In this document: in pieces, positions 37,697-46,042 of the stretch
How the letters are laid out: every line of letters starts with the position of its first letter
Numbering within the stretch: position 1 is the stretch's first letter
NCBI RefSeq assembly: GCF_032878875.1
Contig: NZ_CP118157.1
Location: 2,666,001-2,730,000, forward strand
From: Microbacterium sp. AB
GTDB taxonomy: Bacteria; Actinomycetota; Actinomycetes; Actinomycetales; Microbacteriaceae
Reading direction: 5' to 3'
Length of the DNA stretch: 64,000 nucleotides
Made by a program: the position numbers and the translations under genes
Notes under the pieces: model-generated
Told to the model about the DNA's origin: nothing
Database searches by the model: none
Seen by the model: only the letters and a program-made list of their open reading frames with translations

Positions 37697-38866
37697 TCAC
37701 CCGATAGCCCGGTACACGCGTGTGAGCGCTTCGCTGCTGACAGCGGGCGTGAACCGTGTGACGAGGGTTCGCGCCTCGTCACGGCGCGAGGCGCGCCGCT
37801 CCTCGCTCTCGTCGGCGAACTCCTCGGCCGCTGCATGCGCCCACGCAGCGATGTCGCGACCGGTGACGACACGCGCGAAGGGCTCTCCCAGGCTCGGGCC
37901 CACTCCCGACGTCTCTCGGCACAGCACTCGGACGCCCAGCGCGGCGGCATCGAGAAGGGCGAGACCGAACGACTCCACGGAGGGAACGAGCAGGATGCTC
38001 GCCCGGGCGTAGAGACGACCGAGATCCTCCACGCCGAGCACGCCGAGGTAATCGACGCGGTCATGTCCGCGCATCCATTCCAGGACGTCACGAGACATGG
38101 GGCCTGCCACGGCGAGCCGATACGGTGAGCCGAGTCGCTCGACCGTGCCGACGGCGACATCCAGGCCGCGGTCGATATGGCCCCGGCCGACGTAGATCGC
38201 CAATGAGGGATCCCTGGCGATCTCGCTTCCGGGAGCCGGCGGTGGTCCGACGATCGGCAAAGGCACCGTCCACACACGTTCGGGCGCATGACCGCGCTGG
38301 AGAAAGGACTGCCGCGCCGCATCCGAGTAGACGACGATCGCGTCTGCTCCTGCGTACTCCTCCTCGAGGACGTCGCGAAGGGGGTCGACGTACGTCTGCA
38401 GAGGGAATCCTCCCCATGCCTCGACGGTCGACTCGAACGCACCGTGATGCAGGCTCCGCCGTTCCATGACGGACACATCGAATTCCTCGCGCCTGAGCGC
38501 ACGATGTCCGAGTCCCTCGATGAATTGGAAGGCTGCCGCGCCGACGGCGGCACGGCGAGCCGATTCCGCCGACCGGCCTGTGAGCGCGACGACCTCGCGG
38601 TCGCTCAGCGGAATGCCGAGCCGCCCGCGCACCGCGGGAACGAAGCTCGCCTCCCAGAGGACCGACCGTCGATCCGCCCCGTCCCCAGGCGCCACGCGTC
38701 GACGCACGAGCTGTCGAGCCGAAGACGGCAGCCACGGCGCGAGCCGTGCAAACGTGCGGTGGGAGATCTCGTAGCGTCGGCTGAGGGACACCTCGTCATA
38801 GAGACGCCGGAGGGCGTCGACAACGTATGCGTAATGGAAGACGTTCGTCGCATAGTGTGCGCGCAT
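37697..38866 (-). CDS. Glycosyltransferase family 4-like protein
   Basis: Cytoplasmic glycosyltransferase of 389 aa. The C-terminal Rossmann half shows the GT4 pattern: LAIYVGRGHIDRGLDVAVGT, VDYLGVLGVEDLGRLYARAS, LLVPSVESFGLALLDAAALG and VLCRETSGVGPSLG (the ExxxFGxxxxEA motif is here ESFGLALLDA). The N-terminal part is less conserved. ATG at 38866 with GAGGGA upstream is chosen; an in-frame start at 38947 would overlap the flippase gene by 70 bases. Last gene of the minus-strand exopolysaccharide operon. Donor and acceptor sugars are unknown. Confidence 0.85.
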   Translation of the reverse strand: MRAHYATNVFHYAYVVDALRRLYDEVSLSRRYEISHRTFARLAPWLPSSARQLVRRRVAPGDGADRRSVLWEASFVPAVRGRLGIPLSDREVVALTGRSAESARRAAVGAAAFQFIEGLGHRALRREEFDVSVMERRSLHHGAFESTVEAWGGFPLQTYVDPLRDVLEEEYAGADAIVVYSDAARQSFLQRGHAPERVWTVPLPIVGPPPAPGSEIARDPSLAIYVGRGHIDRGLDVAVGTVERLGSPYRLAVAGPMSRDVLEWMRGHDRVDYLGVLGVEDLGRLYARASILLVPSVESFGLALLDAAALGVRVLCRETSGVGPSLGEPFARVVTGRDIAAWAHAAAEEFADESEERRASRRDEARTLVTRFTPAVSSEALTRVYRAIG

Positions 38867-38877
38867 GATCCGGTCCC

Positions 38878-40137
38878 TCACTGTCGCTTGAGTTCGACGA
38901 ATCCGGCGACCGACCGGACCAATTGCATCAGGATCGCAGGGAGCCATTGCAGGAGGAAGGCGAGCGACACCTGCACGATGTCACTCAGATCGAACAGGGC
39001 GAGGACCGCGATGAGCCAGACGAGCAGGAGCGCCGGATGGATCCACGAGTGCTTGAGCCACCCGCGCGACGCGTTGATGGCGTTGAGCATGTAAGCGGTC
39101 TGCGCGGCCCCGAAGCCTGCGGCGATCACGGTCAGCGGGACCTCGAGTCCCGCGTAATCCGCTCCCAGGAGCATCAGGAGCAGGGGCGCGCAGACGGCGA
39201 CGAAGACGACGAACGCCAGCACCACGGCGGCATACACGGCGACGGACAGGACGTATCTGGGAAGCAGCACGGCACGTCGCGCCTCCGTGCGCGCGAAACG
39301 TGGGGCGACCATGTCCGTCACCACCGCATTGACGATGAGAAAGGCCGCTCCGAATCGGGACATCGCACTGAACTCCGCTACGATGTCGGCCCCTCCCTCC
39401 ACCGCGATGAGCGCGAGGAAGACCTGTTCCGACACGATCAGGGCGGCCACGGACGGGAGGGCGCGCGCGATGTTGTGCCAGAGCGTCCCGCGCAGCTCCG
39501 CTTCCGGGGGCGAGCGTCGCGGGATCTCGCGCAGCGCCAGGGACCGGTAGACCATCAGAGACATCACGTTGACCGAGGCGATGGCGATCACGAGCGCCCA
39601 GGCGCTCTGCACCCCCAGCGCGGACAGGACCAGCACGACGACGAGCCGGATGGCCGCGGAGGCCAGCGGGACGCGCCGGAGCGGGCTCGTGCGGTACGTC
39701 AGACGCAGGTAGGCCTCGTAGCGCGCCGTGTGGGGCACCGGGGCGAAGGCGAGCAGGAACGACAGGGTCACGAGGAGCGACGAGGCGGGTGTCTGGCCCG
39801 ACGCGGTGAGCAGAAGGAACAGCCAGAGCGCGGCCGTGCCGCCGATCACGGCGCTCAGCAGCCCCTGCGCCCGCCGGGCGGTGGCGAAGAGCGCGGAGAC
39901 GGCGAGCGGACGGGAGATCCGCTTCGCGCCCTCGGCGAGGAGAGTGGCGCCCACCCCGGCGTCCAGGAGGACGGTGACGGCGGCGAGAACGGCCGTCGCC
40001 ACGGAGTACGCGGCGTACTCGTCCTTGTCGAGGCTTCGGACGATGAGGATGCCCACGACGAAGAGCACTGCCTGGATCGCCACCTGGCCGGAGGCATGAC
40101 GCGTGAATGCGCCGGCCAACGCCCTGCGTCCGCCCAT
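38878..40137 (-). CDS. Oligosaccharide flippase (Wzx/MATE-like)
   Basis: Membrane protein of 419 aa with 12 or more hydrophobic segments and few charged loops, starting GQVAIQAVLFVVGILIVRSL and KDEYAAYSVATAVLAAVTVL, typical of the polysaccharide synthase/flippase group. It would move the lipid-linked repeat unit to the outer face. Start overlaps the stop of the polymerase-like gene (ATGA). Motifs in Wzx proteins are weak, so topology and place in the operon carry the call. Confidence 0.85.
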   Translation of the reverse strand: MGGRRALAGAFTRHASGQVAIQAVLFVVGILIVRSLDKDEYAAYSVATAVLAAVTVLLDAGVGATLLAEGAKRISRPLAVSALFATARRAQGLLSAVIGGTAALWLFLLLTASGQTPASSLLVTLSFLLAFAPVPHTARYEAYLRLTYRTSPLRRVPLASAAIRLVVVLVLSALGVQSAWALVIAIASVNVMSLMVYRSLALREIPRRSPPEAELRGTLWHNIARALPSVAALIVSEQVFLALIAVEGGADIVAEFSAMSRFGAAFLIVNAVVTDMVAPRFARTEARRAVLLPRYVLSVAVYAAVVLAFVVFVAVCAPLLLMLLGADYAGLEVPLTVIAAGFGAAQTAYMLNAINASRGWLKHSWIHPALLLVWLIAVLALFDLSDIVQVSLAFLLQWLPAILMQLVRSVAGFVELKRQ

Positions 40138-41414
40138 CAGACGTCCACGGTCCGCCGCCGCGCAGGCCCCGTGGCCGACACCGACGAGTCACGACGGGCA
40201 GAGGCGGAGGCCAGAGCGACGACGCCCGCGCAGATCCCGGCAAAGCCCTGCGTCGTCGGGCTCTGTGTGACGGGACCGGACAGTAGCACGGGCGCCAGAG
40301 CAGCGACGAAGGTGACGAAAGTCATCGACACGTGGCGCGCCCGCACCGCGACGACTCCGACCAGCCAGAGACCGAGGATGAGCCGCGCCATCGCGAAAAG
40401 GAGCCCGACGAGCCCGAGCTCCGCGACCCATCTGATGGAGTCGGTCTCGATCCACTCCGCGCCGGAGCCGAGGGAGATCCCGACCTGGCTGTGCACCCCC
40501 ATGCCCTCCCCGATCCAGGAGGGGACGTAGGCCACGAATCCGAGCGTCTGGCCGACGATCCGGCGGACCACGTCCTCCTCCCCGGCTGCCGTGGCGAATC
40601 TGTCGAGGAACGAGCGGACGACGCCCGGGAAGGCGGCGCTGATCACCCATGCGGTCGCGCCCAGGAGGACGGCAAGGCCGAGCAGCGGCTTGACGACGGC
40701 CGCGCCCCGCGTCGCTGCGAGCTTCCACAGCCACGCGGCGAACACGACAGCGACCGCGACCACCGCGCCGCGCGCACCGGAGATCCCGACCGTGAGCACG
40801 ACCAGGCAGATGCACGAGAGCCGGGCGACGGACGAGCGCATCGCAGCGCTGAGCACCGCCGCAGCGGCGAGCGTGAGGAAGAGCGTCATGCCGATCGGTG
40901 CACTGAACGTCCCCGTGACCCGCACCACGTCGCCGTTGACGAAGGAAGCGGCATCCTCGACGACCTCGCGGTTGATCCAGGACCGGGGCGGGCTCACGAC
41001 CTGCACGACCGCGATCGCGGCCTGGAGGGGCACATAGAGGACGATCACCCGGAGCACGCTGGCGAGGGTGCGTTCCGAGCCGTACGCCCACAGGAGGCCG
41101 AGCATGAGCAGCGGAGCGAGGTAGCCCCGCAGTCCCGCGAGCGCGACGGCGGGGCTCGCGAGCGCCCCGATGACGTGCACGATGCCGAGCAGGCCGAGTG
41201 CGATGCCGATCGCCCAGAGGAGGCCGCTGCGTCGGGCGGCGCGCGCCGATGACAGCATCAGGACGGCGATGATCAGGACGACGACGACGTCGCGGAGGAC
41301 GTAGAACAGCGCGTCCACCCCCGGCACCCACTTTCGGAGGGCCCCCTCCAGCACCCAGAGATGCACCGCGAGGACGGCTCCGCCGCGCGCGAGGCGCTCC
41401 CCGTCACCGCGCAT
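40137..41414 (-). CDS. O-antigen polymerase/ligase-like membrane protein (Wzy-like)
   Basis: Membrane protein of 425 aa with about ten segments and a large periplasmic-type loop. Features seen in Wzy/WaaL-like proteins: VLEGALRKWVPG near the start, VTGTFSAPIGMTLFLTLAAA, SGARGAVVAVAVVFAAWLWK and GEGMGVHSQVGISLGSG (loop), then WVAELGLVGLLFAMARLI. It would polymerise repeat units delivered by Wzx. ATG at 41414 with GGCGAGGA upstream; the SGNH gene ends 11 bases inside. Longer in-frame starts would overlap that gene further. Confidence 0.83.
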   Translation of the reverse strand: MRGDGERLARGGAVLAVHLWVLEGALRKWVPGVDALFYVLRDVVVVLIIAVLMLSSARAARRSGLLWAIGIALGLLGIVHVIGALASPAVALAGLRGYLAPLLMLGLLWAYGSERTLASVLRVIVLYVPLQAAIAVVQVVSPPRSWINREVVEDAASFVNGDVVRVTGTFSAPIGMTLFLTLAAAAVLSAAMRSSVARLSCICLVVLTVGISGARGAVVAVAVVFAAWLWKLAATRGAAVVKPLLGLAVLLGATAWVISAAFPGVVRSFLDRFATAAGEEDVVRRIVGQTLGFVAYVPSWIGEGMGVHSQVGISLGSGAEWIETDSIRWVAELGLVGLLFAMARLILGLWLVGVVAVRARHVSMTFVTFVAALAPVLLSGPVTQSPTTQGFAGICAGVVALASASARRDSSVSATGPARRRTVDV

Positions 41415-42120
41415 GTCGTCCTCGCCGGGACTCCGTGTCGCCGATCCATGTCGTGACGAGGTCCGCGAGCTTCGCATGCCCGGAGTCGTTCGGGTGGAAG
41501 TGGTCGGCGAAGTAGTCGGACCAGGCCTTCAGGCCCGGCTGTGTGGCGACGAAGTGCGGCGCGACCTTCTCGGCCACCGCCGCGTACCGGGCCTGCCCCT
41601 CCGGCGCACCGGGGAAGAACCGGGCGTCGATGTGCGGCGGCCCGAGCACGAGGACCACGGCGCCGCGTTCCTCGAGCATGAGAACGAGCGCGCGGAGCGC
41701 GCGCTCGTAGTCATCGATCGACAGGAGGACGTCGCTCCCGGCGCACGCCATGAGGACGTTCTTCGTCCGCCAGCGCAGGGCGGACTCCACGCGCTCGAGC
41801 ACATGCTTCCATCTGCGCCGGGAGAAGTACGCCCGCGGGTCCATCCACCCGCGCCGTCGGTAGCGGCGAGGGAGCAGGCGAAGCGCTGCGTCCCGCGGCC
41901 GCGGGATCGGCTCGGTGACGCCGTGGGCGATGACCGCGTACGCGACGTCCGCGGGCTCGGCCCGGAACCGCTCCGCGGAGTCCGCCACGGTGGAACCGCT
42001 GACGGAGTAGTCGAGCAGGCGGAGCCCCGTCCGTGCGGCGACGAGGTCGGCGTAGCGTCCGCCGCGCACGCCGAGACCCTCGACGATCGAGTCGCCGAAG
42101 ATCGCGATCACGTCGCTCAT
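41404..42120 (-). CDS. SGNH/GDSL-type hydrolase, probable polysaccharide esterase
   Basis: Hydrolase of 238 aa. Block I is IAIFGDSIVEGLGVRGGRYA with the nucleophile serine near residue 11, followed by a block with DYSVSGSTVADSAERF and the C-terminal block HFHPNDSGHAKLADLV with the Asp-x-x-His pair. No signal peptide, so it acts in the cytoplasm or on lipid-linked intermediates. Placed inside the exopolysaccharide operon, it probably removes or transfers acyl groups on the repeat unit, opposite to the LbetaH acyltransferase at the operon start. GAGGAG precedes the ATG. Confidence 0.85.
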   Translation of the reverse strand: MSDVIAIFGDSIVEGLGVRGGRYADLVAARTGLRLLDYSVSGSTVADSAERFRAEPADVAYAVIAHGVTEPIPRPRDAALRLLPRRYRRRGWMDPRAYFSRRRWKHVLERVESALRWRTKNVLMACAGSDVLLSIDDYERALRALVLMLEERGAVVLVLGPPHIDARFFPGAPEGQARYAAVAEKVAPHFVATQPGLKAWSDYFADHFHPNDSGHAKLADLVTTWIGDTESRRGRHAR

Positions 42121-42172
42121 GCGCTCCTCGCCCGGGAAGGGACTCACCCGAATCGGGCCGGTCGACTCCACC

Positions 42173-43426
42173 CTAGTGAGCGCCGCATCCCGACGACGAC
42201 TGCTCGCCGCGGCGGAGGCTGCCGCCGAGCAGCCCGGCGAGCCTCGACGCGACGGTCGCGGGCGAGTAGTCCGTCCGGACACGACGTTCTGCACGCTCGA
42301 CGATCGCCTGTGACAGCGGCGTGCGTCCCGCCTCCCAGAGCGCATCCGCGAGGCGGGCAGCGTCGTCGCCGTCGAGGACGACACCCGTCAGGGCGTCCTC
42401 GACGAGCTCGGGGATGCCGCCGGCGGCGGTGGTGACGACGGGCACTCCGCGCGCCATCGCCTCCATCAGGGCGACGGGGATGCCGTCGCCGTCGCGAACG
42501 GTGCCACGCTCTCCGTACATGCGAGGCAGGAGAAGGAAGGCGTCGGCGTCGTCAAGCGCCGAGAGCGCGTCGGCGTGAGGCAGTGCGCCGCGGAGAATCG
42601 TCGTGACGTTCCGACCCCCCGCATCACGCTGCCAGCGTTCGATCCGGTCGCGCACGGGCCCCTCGCCGACGATGGTCCAGGTCACCTGTCCGCGGCGAGA
42701 TGCCATCTCGATCGCGCTCATCATCTCCTCGTAGCCCTTGCTCTCGATCAGGCGGGCGACCGTCACGACCCGCAGGCGGTCCGGAAGTGGCTGCAGGCGC
42801 GTTCGGCGAGGCGGCAGGTGCACGAGACAGGGGATCACCTCGCCGCCCGCCTCGGGATGGTCCGCACGGAGGGTGCGTCGCACCGCCTCGCTGGCGAACC
42901 GGAAAGCCGTGACCCGTCCGAGGAAGGCGCGATGGTCTTCTGACCGCCGAAGATCGGCATCGCCGGCATGGACCGTCACCACGACCGGCGTCGTGGGCGC
43001 GGCCGCGCGCACGGCGACCTCCGCCGTGTGCGCGAGGAAGTGGGCGTGCAGGACATGCTCCTCGCCCAGGCGCCGAAGGGCACGGGCCAGGCGAAGACCA
43101 TGAGCGTCGACCGCCCAGCGCGAGAGCGCGGCGCGCAGCCCCCTTCTTCTTCGCAGTCGGGGCACCCGGAGCCGCCGGGGTCGTGCGACGGCGGCGAGGA
43201 CGGCCCAGGGGAGCAGGCGGAGAAACCCCGCGGGCGGCGCGATGTGCTCGGCGGCACGCACGAGGTCTCTCGGCGGCCGGCGCAGGCTGTACGAGAGGAC
43301 CCGCGCGCCCCGCTCCCGGAGAGCGAGGATCTCATTGCTGACGAACGTCTCCGAGTAGGACGGGTGGACGGCGCTCACCGTGACGATGACGGGGAGGGGC
43401 GTCCGCCGGTCGTCAGCGTCCGCCAT
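42173..43426 (-). CDS. Glycosyltransferase family 4
   Basis: Glycosyltransferase of 417 aa. N-terminal half VIVTVSAVHPSYSETFVSNE and HVLHAHFLAHTAEVAVR, C-terminal half RVVTVARLIESKGYEEMMSA, WTIVGEGPVRDRIE, DGIPVALMEAMARGVPVVTT and AGGIPELVEDALTGVVL, all strong GT4 patterns; the E-x7-E motif is PVALMEAMARG. Start ATG at 43426 overlaps the previous gene by 14 bases. It adds one sugar to the lipid-linked repeat unit; which one is unknown. Confidence 0.92.
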   Translation of the reverse strand: MADADDRRTPLPVIVTVSAVHPSYSETFVSNEILALRERGARVLSYSLRRPPRDLVRAAEHIAPPAGFLRLLPWAVLAAVARPRRLRVPRLRRRRGLRAALSRWAVDAHGLRLARALRRLGEEHVLHAHFLAHTAEVAVRAAAPTTPVVVTVHAGDADLRRSEDHRAFLGRVTAFRFASEAVRRTLRADHPEAGGEVIPCLVHLPPRRTRLQPLPDRLRVVTVARLIESKGYEEMMSAIEMASRRGQVTWTIVGEGPVRDRIERWQRDAGGRNVTTILRGALPHADALSALDDADAFLLLPRMYGERGTVRDGDGIPVALMEAMARGVPVVTTAAGGIPELVEDALTGVVLDGDDAARLADALWEAGRTPLSQAIVERAERRVRTDYSPATVASRLAGLLGGSLRRGEQSSSGCGAH

Positions 43427-45437
43427 GTCGGACTCGTACGCTCTCGGCGATCGAGAGCCAGCGCCCCGCCACCGCAGACCAGTCGAAGACACGCGGGGCG
43501 CTCTCCCGCGCGGCGGCGGCCGCGATCCGCCAGCGCTCGGGCTCGGCGATCTCCGCGATCGCCGACGCGAGTCGCTCCCCGTCGGGCGCCGGGACGATCA
43601 CGACGGCGTCCTGTTCGACCAACGATGCCGCCGCGACGGCGTCGCTCGTGACCGCCGGCAGTCCATGGCACAGCGACTCTGCGAGGGAGATGCCGAAGTT
43701 CTCATCGTCGCTCGGGGCGAGGAAGACGTGCGATTCCCGATAGAGCTCCCGCTTCCCTGCAGGCCCCACATGGCCGAGGAAACGGACATGCTCTCGAACG
43801 CCGCGCCTCTCCGCGAGCTGTTCCAGCCTCCGCACGAGCCGCGGATCGCCCGTTCCCGCCAGGCACAACGAGGCGTCGGCCCCCCGCTCACGGCACACGG
43901 CGAGCGCGTCGATCATGAGGTCGACGCGCTTCTTCTCCGCGATCCGTCCCACGGACAGCAGATGCAGCTCCCCACGCTCGACGGGCGCGGCCGGCGCGTC
44001 GCCCTCCTGCGTCTCCACGCCGATGCCCGCGACCTCCACACGACGACCGGGGCGGGCGCGGACGAGGTCCGCGCGCTCGGCCGGGGAGCCCGTCACGAAG
44101 GCGGCCACTCCCGGGTCGACGAGCACGGAGGCGACGAGGTCGAACAGCGTCTTGCGTCGGGGCTTGCGTGCACGGTCGTACGCCGTCAGCGTCCCGTGCG
44201 GGGTCAGCAGCACCGGAACGCCGCACACCCGAGCGAGCACAGCGACCGCCGGCAGCCACCAGAGATAGTAGCCGTGGAGGATCACGACGTCCGCGGCCCG
44301 AAGGAGTCGCGCGAAATCGACGAGCGACAGCGTCATCGCACCGCGTCGGACGGCGAGACGCCGAGCCCGTCGGACCACGGTCCCCTGGAGGTCCGCCTCG
44401 TCGGCGTCGAGCACCGTCGCGCCCGATGTGCTCCTCATCTCGACGATGACGTCCGTGACACCCGTGGTGCGCCCGAGAGCGTGTCCGAGTTCGAGGGCGT
44501 TGCGCGGCGGTCCTCCGTCCGTCGCGGCGAGCGTGTTGATGACCTGGAGGATGCGGAGGGGGCGGCCGTCCGCGCGTCGTGCCTCCCCGGCGGCGTCTCG
44601 CCTCAGCTCCCGGGTCTTGAGGCCGATCTGCCAGTAGTACATCGACAGCGCGATCGCGTAGTCGATGCCCGCGCGGCCGTCGAGGAAGCCCCCTCGAGCC
44701 ACCGCCGAATAGAGGAAGAACAGCACGGGCTTGCCGGGAACCGCGTCGAAGACCCGCCCTTTGAGCGTTCGACGACGAGCGACGTCGCGGCGGACGCGGT
44801 CGTTCTCGCGGAGGTGGGCCTCCCAGTCGGAGTAGCGGTTGTGGCGCTCGAACCAGGTGCGGACCGGGTCCGGGTCGTCGTGAAGGATGCGCGCGCGGAG
44901 CGAGACGACCCGCCCGGATGCGATGGGCTGGTAGTGCCCTTCGAGCTCCCCCATGCCGGGCGCGTCGAGATCGTCCACGACGGGGAAGCGCACCCGCGAA
45001 CGGTGCACCAGCGCACGCTTGGTCACACGATGGCCGTGTCGGAGGATGCGACCGGCGAAGCGATAGGCGAGATCGATCTCGACGGCGGCGACGTCGACGG
45101 AGGAGAAGGGGAACGCGCGCAGCTCCTCAACGAACTCCGGCGTGGGGAACTCGTCGGCGTCCAGGAACAGCACCCAGTCGTGGCGTGTCCTCACGTTGTC
45201 GAGCTGCCACTGCTTCTTCTTCGGATAGCGGCCGTCCCACGTGAACGAGACGACGTCGACACCTCGCGACCGAGCGATCTCCGCCGTTCGATCCGACGAG
45301 TCGGAGTCGACGACGATGACCTCGTCGAAGTCGCCCAGCGCGTCCAGGCACTCTCCGATCCCGGATTCCTCGTTCTTCGTCTGCACGAGGACCGTGATGG
45401 GAAGGCGCCTCTCGCGGACATCGGCGCGAACGCGCAT
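43413..45437 (-). CDS. Bifunctional glycosyltransferase, GT2 domain fused to GT4 domain
   Basis: 674 aa with two complete transferase domains. Residues about 10-250 are GT2 of the WaaE/KdtX type: ITVLVQTKNEESGIGECLDA, DEVIVVDSDSSDRTAEIARS, HDWVLFLDADEFPTPEFVEE. Residues about 295-674 are GT4: ILQVINTLAATDGGPPRNAL, LLTPHGTLTAYDRARKPRRK, LLSVGRIAEKKRVDLMIDAL, APSDDENFGISLAESLCHG and AVTSDAVAAASLVEQDA. One continuous frame with no sign of a frameshift joins them. The ATG at 45437 overlaps the acyltransferase stop; a longer upstream extension would run inside that gene. Such a fusion would add two sugars in succession. Confidence 0.9.
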   Translation of the reverse strand: MRVRADVRERRLPITVLVQTKNEESGIGECLDALGDFDEVIVVDSDSSDRTAEIARSRGVDVVSFTWDGRYPKKKQWQLDNVRTRHDWVLFLDADEFPTPEFVEELRAFPFSSVDVAAVEIDLAYRFAGRILRHGHRVTKRALVHRSRVRFPVVDDLDAPGMGELEGHYQPIASGRVVSLRARILHDDPDPVRTWFERHNRYSDWEAHLRENDRVRRDVARRRTLKGRVFDAVPGKPVLFFLYSAVARGGFLDGRAGIDYAIALSMYYWQIGLKTRELRRDAAGEARRADGRPLRILQVINTLAATDGGPPRNALELGHALGRTTGVTDVIVEMRSTSGATVLDADEADLQGTVVRRARRLAVRRGAMTLSLVDFARLLRAADVVILHGYYLWWLPAVAVLARVCGVPVLLTPHGTLTAYDRARKPRRKTLFDLVASVLVDPGVAAFVTGSPAERADLVRARPGRRVEVAGIGVETQEGDAPAAPVERGELHLLSVGRIAEKKRVDLMIDALAVCRERGADASLCLAGTGDPRLVRRLEQLAERRGVREHVRFLGHVGPAGKRELYRESHVFLAPSDDENFGISLAESLCHGLPAVTSDAVAAASLVEQDAVVIVPAPDGERLASAIAEIAEPERWRIAAAAARESAPRVFDWSAVAGRWLSIAESVRVRHGGR

Positions 45438-46024
45438 CACGACCCGTCCCGCCGGAAACGGAGACCGGTCCTTCTCGCGGGGTTGCCCGACCAGATCTCC
45501 CCGGCCGGCACATCCCCCCGGATGACGGTCATGGGCGCGGCCACGGCGGACCGCCCCACGTGGGCGCCGCCCAGCACCAGGCAGCGTGCGGAGAGCCAGG
45601 CGCCGTCGTCGATCCGTATGGCACGCGTGAGCAGGGCCATGTCGCGCCGGTGGGCATGGCTTCCCGTGGTGAGCATCGTCTCCTGCGAGATGACGACGTC
45701 GCTGCCGACGGACACGTCGTCCTGGTTGTGGAACCAGACGCCCTCGCCGATCCACGACCTGTCCCCGATGCGGAGCTTCCACGGGAACCTCACCCGCGTC
45801 CGGGGCCGGAACACGACGCCGCGACCGATCTCCGCCCCGAAGACGCGGAGGACCTGCGCACGCAGCCGCGAGCTGATCTGCCAGGGGTTGCTCACGAACA
45901 GCAGCTCGCACACCGACCAGGCGTAGACGACCCAGACCGGCCGGTCCCAGCTGGCCCGCTCGCCCGGCGCCCGCGAGAGATCGATCACTGACGTGTCTGC
46001 CACGGCGCCCTGCCTCTCGTGCAT
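45437..46024 (-). CDS. Left-handed beta-helix acyltransferase (WcaF/LbetaH type)
   Basis: Acyltransferase of 195 aa with hexapeptide repeats: VFGAEIGRGVVFRPRTRVRF, WKLRIGDRSWIGEGVWFHN, DDVSVGSDVVISQETMLTTG followed by SHAHRRD with the catalytic His, IDDGAWLSARCLVLGGAHVG and DVPAGEIWSGNPARR. It would put acetyl groups on the polysaccharide or its precursors. First gene of the seven-gene minus-strand operon. ATG at 46024 leaves 18 bases to the divergent start at 46043, with no room for a ribosome site, so the transcript is probably leaderless; a GTG at codon 8 is an alternative. Confidence 0.88.
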   Translation of the reverse strand: MHERQGAVADTSVIDLSRAPGERASWDRPVWVVYAWSVCELLFVSNPWQISSRLRAQVLRVFGAEIGRGVVFRPRTRVRFPWKLRIGDRSWIGEGVWFHNQDDVSVGSDVVISQETMLTTGSHAHRRDMALLTRAIRIDDGAWLSARCLVLGGAHVGRSAVAAPMTVIRGDVPAGEIWSGNPARRTGLRFRRDGS

Positions 46025-46029
46025 CGTTG

Positions 46030-46035
46030 TAATGT
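46030..46035 (+). promoter_or_regulatory. -10 box of the plus-strand glycosyltransferase gene, leaderless
   Basis: TAATGT followed by exactly 7 bases and the ATG at 46043. The divergent acyltransferase starts at 46024, so both promoters must lie inside the opposite coding sequence or overlap each other. Confidence 0.55.
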
Positions 46036-46042
46036 TCAGGCT

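Noticed and set aside
45438..45911. Extended 832-codon reading of the GT2-GT4 gene
   Set aside because: The extra N-terminal part lies wholly inside the acyltransferase gene and has no GT2 similarity; the ATGA overlap at 45437 is the real junction.
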